The notes beneath the pieces are model-generated. The model made no database searches and was not told where the DNA came from. It was given only the letters and a program-made list of their open reading frames with translations. Source: Bacteroidaceae bacterium (GTDB lineage Bacteria > Bacteroidota > Bacteroidia > Bacteroidales > Bacteroidaceae). From it: a DNA stretch of 47,902 nt. The DNA is taken from NCBI GenBank assembly GCA_017416705.1, contig JAFQBG010000038.1, positions 1 to 47,902 on the forward strand, given 5' to 3'. The position numbers were made by a program, and so were the translations under genes. The first letter of the stretch is position 1, and every line of letters starts with the position of its first letter. Positions 31,941 through 41,649 of the stretch are shown here, one piece after another.

Positions 31941-34900
31941 TCTTGTTCTTTGTTTGCAAGGTTGGTTGATACGTATGAGTATATTGCCGGTACAATGTAC
32001 ATGGTGAGTATGGTCGACAGACACATTCCTCCCACAACGGCTGTGCCCATTGCAATGCGTCCGTTGCATCCTTCGCCGCTGGCGAACATAAGGGGCATCA
32101 GTCCTAATATGGTCGATGCGCTTGTCATGAGAATGGGGCGCAAACGCTGTATCGAGGCTTCGCGTATGGCAATGTTTTTCTCTATTCCGTTGCGTTGTCG
32201 TTGGTTGGCAAATTCCACTATAAGTATTCCGTTTTTGGCCACAAGACCAACGAGCATTATAATACCTATCTGACTGAAAATGTTCATGGTCTGGTCGCCT
32301 ATAATCATGAATATGAGCGCACCGCAAACGGCAAGCGGCACAGTGAGCATTATTATCAGCGGGTCTTTAAAACTCTCGAACTGTGCGGCAAGTATCAGGT
32401 ATATGAGCAACAGTGCCAAGGCAAATGCAAAGAACAGGCTTGACGAGCTTTCGCGGAACTCGCGCGAGTCGCCGGTGAGGGCTGTGCGGAATGTGTCGTC
32501 GAGGGTGCTTTCGGCTATCTTGTCCATCTCGTCCAGTCCGTCGCCTATTGTCTTGCCTTCGGCAAGTCCTGCCGATATGGTTGCCGATACGAAACGGTTG
32601 TAACGGTAGAGCTTTGGCGGTGCTATGCTCTCGACAAGGTCGATGAGGTTCTCTATTTGTACCATGTTGCCGTCGCTGCTGCGTATGTATATTGCTTTCA
32701 GGTTGCTGGGGGTGTTACGCTGCTGGCGATTTATCTCGCCAACTATTTCGTATTGCTTACCGTTCATGTACAGGTAGCCTAAGCGTTGTCCGCTTAATCC
32801 GTATTGCAGTGTCTGGGCTATATCCTTGGTGTTTACTCCCATTATATTGGCCTTCTCGCGGTTTATCTCGATGCGTAGCTCGGGCTTGCTGAATTTCAAA
32901 TCCACATCGGCCATTTGGAATGTGGGGTTGTCGTACACCTTGTTCAGGAACTCGGGCAGGACCTCTTGCAGTTTCTCTATGTTCATCGATTGCAGAACAT
33001 ATTGTATGGGCATTCCCCCTCGACGGCTGCCGAATGTCGATTGCTGTTGCACGAAGGCACGTGCATCGGTTCTGCTGCGTACTGCCTTTGATAGTCTTTC
33101 GGCTACCTCCATTTGGGTGTAGTTGCGCTCGTTTATATCGCGCAGGGTTATCTGCACATTGCCTGAACCGCTTGACACTCGGGCTGTTATGAATTTTGCG
33201 TCGGGCACAAGCGAGTCGGCAAGGGCGTTTATCTCCTCGGTGTAGTCGCGCATGTATTCGTATGTGACGCCTTCGGCACCCGAGGTACGTATGGTTATGC
33301 TTGAACGGTCCTCCAATGGTGCCATCTCGGCGGGTACTGTGTTCCACATATATACACAGCCTGTAAATACGGCTATCATCACTACGATAGATATATATTT
33401 GTGTCTCAGGAAATAGTCGAGGCTGGTGCTGTAATAGTGGTTCATGCCTTCGAAGAACGGCTCGGTCTTGCGGTAGAACCAGCTTTGCTCCTTGCGTCGT
33501 TTAAGCAGTTTGGTAGCCAACATGGGGGTGATGGTGAGGGCGGCAAACGACGATATTATGACGGAACCGGCTACCACGAAACTGAATTCGCGGAACAGAC
33601 GGCCTGTTGTGCCCTCCATGAATACAATGGGCAGGAATACCGCCAACAACGTTATGGTGGTGGATATTACGGCAAAAAATATCTCTTTCGCGCCTTCTAT
33701 TCCGGCTGCGCGGGGACGCATGCCGCGCTCAATTCTTATGTATATGTTCTCGGTCATCACAATGGCATCGTCCACAACCAAGCCCACCGAGAGTACTATG
33801 GCAAGCATGGATAGCACATTTATGGAGAACCCTAAAATGTACATGAAGAAAAATGCTCCGATGAGCGAAACGGGTATCACTATGCAGGGGACAAGTGTCA
33901 CGCGCCAGTCGCGCAGGAACAGGAATATTATGATTATTACAAGTATAAAGGCTTCATAGACGGTGTTTTTTACCTCGTTTATGGAGGCGCGAATGAAGCG
34001 TGTGTTATCGAATCCGTAATTGTAATTGATATCGTCGGGAAGGTCTTTTTTCATCTTCTCCATGCGGTCGTACACTGCCTCGGCTATGTTTATGTGGTTG
34101 GCTCCGGGCTGTGGTATCACAACAACGCCCACCATGGGGGTACCGTTCATTTTCATGTAGCTTTTAAGGTCGCGTGCGCTTAGTTCGGCGCGTCCCACGT
34201 CGCTGAAACGTACTATGCGTCTATCGTTTTCTTTTATAATGAGGTTGCTGAACTCCTCGGTGGTGGACATGAGGCCCAGTGTTCTTATGGCAAGCTCGAT
34301 ATTGTCGCCCTCGATGCTTCCCGAGGGTAGTTCGACGTTTTCTTTATCAAGGGCATTTTTTATATCCATGGGGGTGACGCCGTAGCCCGACATTTTAACA
34401 GGGTCTAACCACAGACGCATGCAGTAGCGTTTCTCGCCCCAAATGGAGACGCTGCTCACCTCGGGGATTGTTTGCAACTGCTCTTTTACGGTAAGGTCGG
34501 CTATCTCGCTTATTTCGAGCAGCGAGCGACTGTCGCTGTGTATTGCTACCATGAGTATGGGCATGGCATCGGCATCGGCTTTTGAAACCGTTGGGGGGTC
34601 GCAGTCGCGCGGCAGGTTGCGTTGGGCACGCGATACCTTGTCGCGAACATCATTTGCGGCTGTTTCAAGGTCCACCGATAGCTCAAATTCCACTGTTATG
34701 CGGCTTTGTCCTTGCTGGCTGATACTTGTCAGCGAACGTATTCCGGGAATGCCGTTTATGTTTTGTTCGAGCGGCTCTGTTATTTGGTTTTCTATGACGT
34801 CGGCGTTGGCTCCGGGATAGGAGCATGTCACCGATATTATGGGGTTGTCCACCGAGGGGTATTCACGTACTCCAAGGCTTATGTAACCAACGGCGCCAAA

Positions 34901-34969
34901 TAGCAAAATGATGAGGGTTAGCACCGTGGCAAGTACGGGACGACGTATGCTTAGTTCGGATATGTTCAT
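31937..34969 (-). CDS. RND efflux transporter, AcrB/HAE1 type
   Basis: A 1010-residue inner-membrane proton-driven pump with 12 membrane segments and two large periplasmic loops. MNISELSIRRPVLATVLTLI is the usual N-terminus. GLVVDDAIVMTENI in the fourth segment carries the paired Asp of the proton relay. YPGANADVIENQITEPLEQN and the PALLRLILAA-like C-terminal segments (SFKDPLIIMLTVPLAVCGAL, GLVAKNGILIVEFANQRQRN) match the HAE1 family. It probably exports drugs, bile acids or fatty acids, which is a family-level inference. It follows the membrane-fusion gene by 21 bp. No TetR or other repressor gene is next to the operon. Confidence 0.96.
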   Translation of the reverse strand: MNISELSIRRPVLATVLTLIILLFGAVGYISLGVREYPSVDNPIISVTCSYPGANADVIENQITEPLEQNINGIPGIRSLTSISQQGQSRITVEFELSVDLETAANDVRDKVSRAQRNLPRDCDPPTVSKADADAMPILMVAIHSDSRSLLEISEIADLTVKEQLQTIPEVSSVSIWGEKRYCMRLWLDPVKMSGYGVTPMDIKNALDKENVELPSGSIEGDNIELAIRTLGLMSTTEEFSNLIIKENDRRIVRFSDVGRAELSARDLKSYMKMNGTPMVGVVVIPQPGANHINIAEAVYDRMEKMKKDLPDDINYNYGFDNTRFIRASINEVKNTVYEAFILVIIIIFLFLRDWRVTLVPCIVIPVSLIGAFFFMYILGFSINVLSMLAIVLSVGLVVDDAIVMTENIYIRIERGMRPRAAGIEGAKEIFFAVISTTITLLAVFLPIVFMEGTTGRLFREFSFVVAGSVIISSFAALTITPMLATKLLKRRKEQSWFYRKTEPFFEGMNHYYSTSLDYFLRHKYISIVVMIAVFTGCVYMWNTVPAEMAPLEDRSSITIRTSGAEGVTYEYMRDYTEEINALADSLVPDAKFITARVSSGSGNVQITLRDINERNYTQMEVAERLSKAVRSRTDARAFVQQQSTFGSRRGGMPIQYVLQSMNIEKLQEVLPEFLNKVYDNPTFQMADVDLKFSKPELRIEINREKANIMGVNTKDIAQTLQYGLSGQRLGYLYMNGKQYEIVGEINRQQRNTPSNLKAIYIRSSDGNMVQIENLIDLVESIAPPKLYRYNRFVSATISAGLAEGKTIGDGLDEMDKIAESTLDDTFRTALTGDSREFRESSSSLFFAFALALLLIYLILAAQFESFKDPLIIMLTVPLAVCGALIFMIIGDQTMNIFSQIGIIMLVGLVAKNGILIVEFANQRQRNGIEKNIAIREASIQRLRPILMTSASTILGLMPLMFASGEGCNGRIAMGTAVVGGMCLSTILTMYIVPAIYSYVSTNLANKEQE

Positions 34970-34990
34970 ATTGGCTTATATTTCTGTTTC

Positions 34991-36067
34991 TTATTGAACA
35001 TTGTCGAGTTTTACTGTTTGTCCGGTGCGTAGTTGCATGGTTCCTGTTGTTATTACGGTGTCGCCCACAGACAATCCACGCAGTACCTGCACCACCGATT
35101 CTGTGCGCAGCCCTTTGGTTATCTCCACCGGTGTGGCTTTTCCGTTTTTGTATGTGAATACCTTGTCTATTCCCATTTCCGATACAATGGCTTGGCTGGG
35201 GACGGATATGGCATTTTCGTAGGTTTGCGTGGTGAGGCTTATGTTTGCGTATCGACCGGGGACAAGACGTCCGTCGCGGTTGTCGTAGAGCGCGCGCACG
35301 GTGAATGTACGGGTGTCTTTGTCAACGTGCGAGTCTATGGCATAAATCTTGGCGGTGCGTTTTTCAAGGTCGCCTTCGACAAGAAACTCCACCGGTGTGT
35401 CGGTTTTCACCGTTCCTGCATATCGCTCGGGTATGGCGAATTGCAGTTTCAGCCTGTTGGTCTTTGTCAGTTTCGATATTATTGTGCTTGACGACGCGTA
35501 GCTGCCCACACTCACCTGACGCAGTCCGATAATGCCGTCAAAGGGGGCACGCAGCTCGGTTTGTGCTATTTTGGCTTTCACACCGTCTATCTCGGCACGC
35601 AGAATGGCAAGGCTTGTCTGTGCCTCTTGGAATGCCTCCTGACTGACGGCCTCTTTCTCTAAAAGCACATTCTGACGGTGCATGCGGTCGGTGTACAGTT
35701 TCAGCTGCGACTCCAATTTGCGCAGTTCGGCTTGCAGTGGAGCGTCGTTTATCTTTGCAAGCAGCTCGCCCTTGGACACGCGGGAACCCTCTTTGAAAAA
35801 TATATCGGTTATCTTGCCTTGTGTCTCGAATGTCAAATCGACTTCCTCGTCGGGAATGATACTGCCGCTTACGAAAAACTCGTCGCTAAGGGACGACTCC
35901 TTGATTATCACTGCTTTTACGTTCAATTCGCGACTTTGCTTGCCTTTTGTGGATGTCGGCACAGCCTTTAAATCTTCGTTTACTTTGGGTGTGAATGTAC
36001 GGAAACCCATTATGGCAGCCCCTATTACTATGGCGGCTACGATACCCCATTTAATGTACTTGTTCAT
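34991..36067 (-). CDS. RND efflux membrane-fusion protein (AcrA type)
   Basis: A 358-residue periplasmic adaptor. MNKYIKWGIVAAIVIGAAIM is an N-terminal membrane anchor. The barrel and lipoyl halves (VDLTFETQGKITDIFFKEGS, ELRAPFDGIIGLRQVSVGSY) flank a coiled-coil hairpin (LRKLESQLKLYTDRMHRQNV). GRYANISLTTQTYENAISVP and LRTGQTVKLDN end the membrane-proximal domain. I chose the ATG at 36067 over an in-frame TTG at 36094. It is the first gene of the five-gene efflux operon that runs to 28286. Confidence 0.94.
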   Translation of the reverse strand: MNKYIKWGIVAAIVIGAAIMGFRTFTPKVNEDLKAVPTSTKGKQSRELNVKAVIIKESSLSDEFFVSGSIIPDEEVDLTFETQGKITDIFFKEGSRVSKGELLAKINDAPLQAELRKLESQLKLYTDRMHRQNVLLEKEAVSQEAFQEAQTSLAILRAEIDGVKAKIAQTELRAPFDGIIGLRQVSVGSYASSSTIISKLTKTNRLKLQFAIPERYAGTVKTDTPVEFLVEGDLEKRTAKIYAIDSHVDKDTRTFTVRALYDNRDGRLVPGRYANISLTTQTYENAISVPSQAIVSEMGIDKVFTYKNGKATPVEITKGLRTESVVQVLRGLSVGDTVITTGTMQLRTGQTVKLDNVQ

Positions 36068-36130
36068 GTATGTTTTTATTTTACTTTTTTGCAAAAAAAT
36101 GGTTTGAATTGCCTTTTTTTAATGAATTTG

Positions 36131-36162
36131 CTAAAATAGTAATATTCTGTTATTGTAGCAAA
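36131..36162 (-). promoter_or_regulatory. Promoter of the efflux operon
   Basis: On the minus strand TTTG (36162-36159) and TATTTTAG (36138-36131, one mismatch to TAnnTTTG) are 20 bp apart. Transcription would begin near 36124, about 57 nt before the start codon. Confidence 0.5.
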
Positions 36163-36524
36163 TAATGTCAAAAAAAATGTATGATAGACTTTTGCGGTTT
36201 CGGATATAGCCGATTGCGTTTACATACACGCCTGTTTGGATATAAATTGTTCTTTTTTAGGCATTTTGCTGTTGGCGTGTTCTTTTCTTTTATTTTGCAG
36301 TGTCCCTTGTTTTTGTAATCTGTTGTGAATTTTAAGCGGCTTATTACATATTTTCACTATCTTCGCAAAAAACCACGAAAAATAATTTGGAAGCAGTCTA
36401 ATTTATGCCGCCAAGTTTTTGTAGAGCAGAAACAGCTATTTTTGAATATGAAAAACGGCGAAACAAACGATGTGGCTTCTAATTAAGAAAATATTTTTTA
36501 GGAATTTAAACAGTTTCTTAGCTA
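36163..36524. other. Divergent intergenic region
   Basis: About 360 bp of AT-rich sequence between the efflux operon and the sulfatase gene. It holds no gene. TATCTTCG at 36358-36365 is a one-mismatch plus-strand -7 element without a good -33 partner. No clear palindrome was seen. Confidence 0.5.
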
Positions 36525-38093
36525 ATGAAAAATAGAGGTTCTTGCTTTTTGCCTATCTTGTTGGTTGCGCCGTTGGCGTCTTGTGTGCAGTCCCATGTGG
36601 AACAAAAACCCAATGTGGTGTTTATTTATGCCGATGATTTGGGCTTTGGCGATTTGGGTTGCTATGGAGCGCAGAATGTGAAAACGCCCAATGTCGACTC
36701 GCTTGCCGCATCGGGGTTGCAGTTTACCAATGCTCACAGCGTAGCATCCACCAGCACACCGTCGCGTTATGCGCTGCTCACCGGCGAGTATCCTTGGCGC
36801 AAAAAAGGCACCGATGTGGCTGCCGGCGATGCGGCTATGATAATTGCTCCCAATCAATATACCGTAGCCGATGTATTTAAGTCGGCCGGTTATGCAACGG
36901 CGGCATTTGGAAAATGGCATTTGGGATTGGGTGCCGAAACAGGCCGACAAAATTGGAACGAACCATTGGAACCGGCCCTTGCCGACTTGGGCTTCGACTA
37001 TTCATATATAATGGCGGCAACAGCCGACAGGGTGCCATGTGTCTTCATCGAAAATGGCAGGGTGGCCAACTACGATGCTTCGGCACCTATTCAAGTGAGT
37101 TATAGAACCAATTTCGAGGGCGAGCCTACGGGACGCGACAATCCCGAACTGCTATATAACTTGAAACACTCGCATGGACACGACATGAGCATTGTGAACG
37201 GTATTGGACGCATCGGCTACATGAAGGGTGGTGGCACTGCTCTGTGGCAGGACGAGAATATCGCCGACTCCATCACCGCGCGAGCCGTCCGATTTATAGC
37301 CGAAAACAAGCAGCAGCCTTTCTTCATCTATTTTGCCACTAACGACGTACATGTGCCTCGTTTTCCTCATGAACGTTTCCGCGGTGTCACCAACATGGGG
37401 CATAGGGGCGATGCCATTGCGCAATTCGATTGGTCGGTGGGTGAGATAGTCAATGCACTGCGACGATATGGCCTGTTGGAGAATACCATAGTGATACTCA
37501 CAAGCGACAACGGCCCTGTCGTGGATGACGGCTATGCAGACATGGCGCGGGAACTGTTGAACGGTCACGACCCCATGGGTGGCTTGCGAGGCGGAAAATA
37601 TAGCTGCTACGAGGCCGGAACACGTGTGCCCTTCATTGTGCATTGGCCTAAGGGAATTAAAAAACACAAGAAACCGAGCAGCCTGCTGTCGCAAATAGAT
37701 TTTATGGCGGTGGCCTCTGCCATTGCCGATGTCGAACTGCCAAGCGGTGCGGCTCCCGATGCCCATCGCGATGCCGCAGAACATTGGTTGCATGCCGTCG
37801 ATAAGGGGCGTGCCTACGCTGTGGGCATGGCTTCGAACCACACGCTGTGGCTCAGCGATGGCACATGGAAATACATTCAGCCAAGCAACGGTCCGGCCAT
37901 GGTGCCTTGGGGCCCGAAAATAGAAACAGGCTACAATGTCAATCCTCAACTATACAAAATGTCGGGTGACGATGCCAATGTGTGCGAGGTCGAGAATTTG
38001 GCACATGGTAATCCCGAAACGGTGCGGCAGATGGAGGCATTTTTGAACGAATTGCGCAAGAAACCTCAACAGCAAGAAACAGTCTTTAAATAG
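36525..38093 (+). CDS. Sulfatase lipoprotein, Ser-type
   Basis: A 522-residue sulfatase of the alkaline-phosphatase fold. The signal peptide ends in lipobox LASC (Cys20), so it is an outer-membrane or periplasmic lipoprotein. NVVFIYADDLGFGDLG gives the two metal-binding Asp (37, 38). STPSR at 77-81 is the formylglycine signature with Ser77 as the residue to be oxidised by an anaerobic radical-SAM maturase; no maturase gene is in this window. FGKWHLG and TSDNGPVVDDG add the other metal and sulfate ligands. It resembles Bacteroidetes S1 sulfatases that act on sulfated mucin glycans or glycosaminoglycans; the substrate is not settled. The helicase gene starts 11 bp after the stop. Confidence 0.94.
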   Translation: MKNRGSCFLPILLVAPLASCVQSHVEQKPNVVFIYADDLGFGDLGCYGAQNVKTPNVDSLAASGLQFTNAHSVASTSTPSRYALLTGEYPWRKKGTDVAAGDAAMIIAPNQYTVADVFKSAGYATAAFGKWHLGLGAETGRQNWNEPLEPALADLGFDYSYIMAATADRVPCVFIENGRVANYDASAPIQVSYRTNFEGEPTGRDNPELLYNLKHSHGHDMSIVNGIGRIGYMKGGGTALWQDENIADSITARAVRFIAENKQQPFFIYFATNDVHVPRFPHERFRGVTNMGHRGDAIAQFDWSVGEIVNALRRYGLLENTIVILTSDNGPVVDDGYADMARELLNGHDPMGGLRGGKYSCYEAGTRVPFIVHWPKGIKKHKKPSSLLSQIDFMAVASAIADVELPSGAAPDAHRDAAEHWLHAVDKGRAYAVGMASNHTLWLSDGTWKYIQPSNGPAMVPWGPKIETGYNVNPQLYKMSGDDANVCEVENLAHGNPETVRQMEAFLNELRKKPQQQETVFK

Positions 38094-38104
38094 CTCATAA
38101 GACC

Positions 38105-39454
38105 ATGACAAAAGAAAAAATAGAACTCACCAAGGAGCAACAAAATGCGATGGCGTCGCTTGGGATAGCCGCGCTTAACGATATGCAATGCGCCGCTGTG
38201 GCGCATTGCCGCTTGTCGAACGAGATGGTGCTGCTGGCACCAACGGGAACAGGAAAAACGCTTGCCTATCTGTTGCCGCTGATGGAAAAAACAGGCGGAG
38301 CCAACGGTCGCGGTGTTCGCGCATTGGTGGTGTTGCCATCGCGCGAACTGGTGCAGCAGGTGGCAACGGTGTGGCGCGGCATGAACAGCGGGATATCCAT
38401 GCTGACACTGCATGGCGGTCGTCCCGTTGCCGATGAGGCTGTGCGCCTGCAAAATGTCAATCCGACAGTGGTCATGGGAACCCCCGGCCGTCTTATCGAG
38501 CATCTGTCGAAAGGCAGTTTGCCTGTCGATGAATGTACCACCCTTGTAATCGACGAATTCGATAAATGCCTCGAAATGGGATTTTGCGACGAGATGCAAC
38601 GCCTTGTGGGGCTGCTTCCGGCTGTGAAGGCGCGTTATTTGCTATCGGCAACCGATGTAGCCGAGATACCGGTCTTTGTGGGTGCCGATAGTGCCGCACG
38701 ACTCGATTTTCGTTCCCTCGACGAGCTGCCGGTGGGCCGTACATCGTTCTACAAAATAACCACCACGCCCGAAACACGCTTGCAGACATTGAGCGAATTG
38801 CTATGCTCGTTCAGGAGCGAACCGGCCATAGTTTTTTGTAATTTCCGCGAAACAGTGGACGAGGTAGGAACGTTCCTTGCCAAGCAGGGCTTGTCTGTGA
38901 CAATATATCATGGCGCATTGGAACAAAAATCGCGCGAATTGGCCCTGTTCCGCTTTTGTAGCAGCTGCACCAATATACTTGTGTGCACCGACCTTGCCGC
39001 CCGAGGGCTCGATATAAAGGATGTGAAACACATAGTACATTTCCAACGCCCCATGACAGCCGATGTATTTACACACCGCAACGGGCGCACAGCGCGTTGG
39101 GGAGCCCAAGGAACGGTATATATGCTATCCTACCACGACCACCCGTTGCCTCATTTTGTGCCACGCGAAATAAACGAGTATGGAATACCCCGAAACACTC
39201 GTTTGCCCGAACCGGCCTTGTGGACAACGCTCTACATAGGAAAAGGCAAACGCGACAAACTGAGCCGCGGCGACATCGCAGGCTTCCTGATGAAAAAAGG
39301 CGGTCTCGACCAAAGCAAATTGGGCCTGATAGCCCTATACGACCGATGCGCCTATGTAGCCGTAAAACGCAGCGTCGTGCGCGAACTCCTGCGCACTGTT
39401 GCCAATGAAAAAATAAAAGGAATGAAAACAATAATAGAGGTCGCAAGGGTCTGA
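38105..39454 (+). CDS. DEAD-box RNA helicase, DbpA-like
   Basis: A 449-residue RNA helicase. Motifs in order: Q-motif region (ELTKEQQNAMASLGIAALND), I APTGTGKT, Ia PSREL, Ib TPGRL, II DEFD (in place of DEAD), III SAT, IV IVFCNF, V ARGLDIKDVKHIVHF, VI HRNGRTARWG. The last 80 residues match the DbpA RNA-binding domain (LYIGKGKRDKLSRGDIAGFL, YVAVKRSVVRELLRTVANEK, IKGMKTIIEVARV), which in DbpA recognises hairpin 92 of 23S rRNA. A role in large-subunit assembly is therefore likely. It shares a transcript with the sulfatase gene, an unexpected pairing. Confidence 0.93.
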   Translation: MTKEKIELTKEQQNAMASLGIAALNDMQCAAVAHCRLSNEMVLLAPTGTGKTLAYLLPLMEKTGGANGRGVRALVVLPSRELVQQVATVWRGMNSGISMLTLHGGRPVADEAVRLQNVNPTVVMGTPGRLIEHLSKGSLPVDECTTLVIDEFDKCLEMGFCDEMQRLVGLLPAVKARYLLSATDVAEIPVFVGADSAARLDFRSLDELPVGRTSFYKITTTPETRLQTLSELLCSFRSEPAIVFCNFRETVDEVGTFLAKQGLSVTIYHGALEQKSRELALFRFCSSCTNILVCTDLAARGLDIKDVKHIVHFQRPMTADVFTHRNGRTARWGAQGTVYMLSYHDHPLPHFVPREINEYGIPRNTRLPEPALWTTLYIGKGKRDKLSRGDIAGFLMKKGGLDQSKLGLIALYDRCAYVAVKRSVVRELLRTVANEKIKGMKTIIEVARV

Positions 39455-39638
39455 ATTTTACAAAATGTATCAATAATAGGGTAAATCCCGTGCGGCTATA
39501 CCTATTTTTGAATTATTTTAAGAAAAAAAAGTTTTTAATCCATAGAGTTATAGAAAAAAAAACTAACTTCGCAACCTATTTCACAACGCTATTGTCGTTT
39601 GTGTTGTTAAGAGTATGTTAACCACTAAGATAAAAATT

Positions 39639-40706
39639 ATGAAAAAATTTAATTTTAATGCCGGTCCCTCAATAATGCCGCGCGAAGTTATCGAGGCCAC
39701 AGCGCAGGCTGTTCTCGATTTTAATGGAATAGGATTGTCTATACTCGAAATAAGTCACCGTTCAAAGGATTTTCAAGCTGTAATGGACGAGGCGGTAGCC
39801 CTATTCAAAGAACTGTTGGATATCCCCGAAGGCTATTCGGTTGTTTTTGTGGGTGGCGGTGCAAGCATGCAATTCTGCATGGTGCCATATAACTTTTTGG
39901 AAAAGAAAGCGGCCTATTTGAACACCGGTACATGGGCCAACAAGGCTCTGAAAGAGGCTAAAAACTTTGGTGAAGCAGTCGAGGTGGCTTCATCGAAGGA
40001 CAAGCTATACAGCTATATCCCCAAAGACTACGTGATACCCACCGATGCCGATTACTTCCATATAACAACAAACAACACCATATATGGAACCGAAATAAGA
40101 AAAGACATAGATTCTCCCGTTCCGCTCATAGCCGATATGTCGTCGGATATTTTCTCTCGTCCGGTGGATGTAAGTAAATATACATGTATATATGGTGGCG
40201 CACAGAAAAATCTGGCTCCCGCGGGTGTCACATTTGCCATTGTCAAGAACGATGCGCTGGGCAAGGTGTCGCGCACAATACCCACGATGCTCGATTATCG
40301 CACCCATGCCGAGAACGGTTCGATGTTCAATACGCCGCCGGTGTTGCCCATATATGCGGCTATGGAAAATCTTCGTTGGATAAAGGCGCAGGGCGGTGTC
40401 ACCGAGATGGAACGTCGTGCCAAGGAGCGTGCCGAACTGCTTTATGGCGAGATAGACCGCAACCCCTTGTTCCGCGGAACAGCAGCAGTGGAGGACCGCT
40501 CGCTCATGAACATAGACTTCGTTATGGCCGACGAATACAAAGAACTGGAGGCCGACTTCATGGCTTTTGCACAGTCCAAAGGCATGGTGGGAATAAAAGG
40601 CCACCGTTCGATAGGCGGTTTCCGCGCATCGTGCTACAATGCCTTGCCATTGGAGGCAGTGCAGGCCCTTGTCGATTGCATGAAAGAATTTCAGAAAAAC
40701 CATTAA
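39639..40706 (+). CDS. serC: Phosphoserine aminotransferase
   Basis: A 355-residue PLP enzyme that makes phosphoserine from 3-phosphohydroxypyruvate and glutamate, and may also act in vitamin B6 synthesis. [20 protein letters not shown] starts the protein; the upstream in-frame ATG at 39615 adds eight residues not in the family. [16 protein letters not shown] holds the phosphate loop, [17 protein letters not shown] the PLP-contacting Asp, and [12 protein letters not shown] the Schiff-base Lys190. [17 protein letters not shown] is the substrate Arg loop. TAACTTCG at 39564-39571 is a one-mismatch -7 element. serA begins 18 bp after the stop. Confidence 0.97.
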   Translation: MKKFNFNAGPSIMPREVIEATAQAVLDFNGIGLSILEISHRSKDFQAVMDEAVALFKELLDIPEGYSVVFVGGGASMQFCMVPYNFLEKKAAYLNTGTWANKALKEAKNFGEAVEVASSKDKLYSYIPKDYVIPTDADYFHITTNNTIYGTEIRKDIDSPVPLIADMSSDIFSRPVDVSKYTCIYGGAQKNLAPAGVTFAIVKNDALGKVSRTIPTMLDYRTHAENGSMFNTPPVLPIYAAMENLRWIKAQGGVTEMERRAKERAELLYGEIDRNPLFRGTAAVEDRSLMNIDFVMADEYKELEADFMAFAQSKGMVGIKGHRSIGGFRASCYNALPLEAVQALVDCMKEFQKNH

Positions 40707-40724
40707 TAAAAACATTGTGCAAGT

Positions 40725-41645
40725 ATGAAAAAAGTCCTTGTAGCAACAGAAAAACCCTTTGCGGCAGTGGCGGTAGAGGGAATACGCGAAGTGATAGAGA
40801 ACGCCGGCTATAAATTGGAATTACTGGAAAAATATACCGACAAACAGCAACTGCTTACTGCAATAGCCGATGCCGATGCCGTTATAATACGCAGCGACAA
40901 AATAGATAACGAGGTGCTCGATGCCGCAAAAAATCTGAAAATAGTGGTTCGTGCAGGTGCCGGTTACGACAACGTCGATTTGCAGTCGGCAACCATGCAC
41001 AACGTATGCGTCATGAACACCCCGGGACAGAATGCCAACGCTGTGGCCGAACTTGCATTTGGCATGATGGTATATGCCTATCGCAATATGTACAATGGCA
41101 CATCGGGCATGGAGCTGAAAGGCAAAAAACTCGGTATTCACGCCTATGGCAATGTAGGGCGTAATGTAGGCCGCATAGCAAAAGGCTTCGGCATGGATAT
41201 ATACATATACGACTGTTTCACCCCACAGGATATAGTCGATGCCGACGGCGTGAAACGTGTCGATACAGTCGAGGAACTATATTCTACATGCGATGTGGTT
41301 TCGGTGCACATACCGGCAACCCCCGAAACAAAAAAATCCATAGGTCGCAAATTGGTTTCATCCATGCCTAAGCCCGCCTTGCTTGTGAACACCGCGCGTA
41401 AGGAGGTAGTAAACGAGGAGGAATTGTTGCAGGTAATGTCCGAACGTGCCGATCTTAAATATGTGACGGATGTAGCCCCCGACGCAATAGAAGAATTTGC
41501 AAAATACCAAGGCCGTTTCTTTGCAACCCCTAAGAAAATGGGAGCACAGACAGCCGAAGCAAATATAAACGCCGGAATAGCGGCTGCACGACAAATAGTC
41601 GATTTCATAGAGAACGGAAACGAAAAGTTCAGAGTAAACAAATAA
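40725..41645 (+). CDS. serA: D-3-phosphoglycerate dehydrogenase, short Lys-type
   Basis: A 306-residue enzyme for the first step of serine synthesis. It has the substrate and NAD domains only: VRAGAGYDNVDL, HAYGNVGRNVGRIAKGFGMD (GxGxxG-like with Tyr/Asn) and NTARKEVVNEEEL. It lacks the C-terminal serine-binding ACT domain, so feedback inhibition of the E. coli kind is not expected. At the place of the catalytic His, the sequence reads TPKKMGAQ with Lys270. This matches the type IIIK group described for Entamoeba and Bacteroidetes, where Lys takes over, so the change is a family trait and not a loss. Middle gene of serC-serA-DUF1015. Confidence 0.95.
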   Translation: MKKVLVATEKPFAAVAVEGIREVIENAGYKLELLEKYTDKQQLLTAIADADAVIIRSDKIDNEVLDAAKNLKIVVRAGAGYDNVDLQSATMHNVCVMNTPGQNANAVAELAFGMMVYAYRNMYNGTSGMELKGKKLGIHAYGNVGRNVGRIAKGFGMDIYIYDCFTPQDIVDADGVKRVDTVEELYSTCDVVSVHIPATPETKKSIGRKLVSSMPKPALLVNTARKEVVNEEELLQVMSERADLKYVTDVAPDAIEEFAKYQGRFFATPKKMGAQTAEANINAGIAAARQIVDFIENGNEKFRVNK

Positions 41646-41649
41646 AATC

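Noticed and set aside
40725-41645. Loss of the catalytic His in SerA taken as inactivation
   Set aside because: Lys at this place together with absence of the ACT domain is the known type IIIK form found in this phylum.
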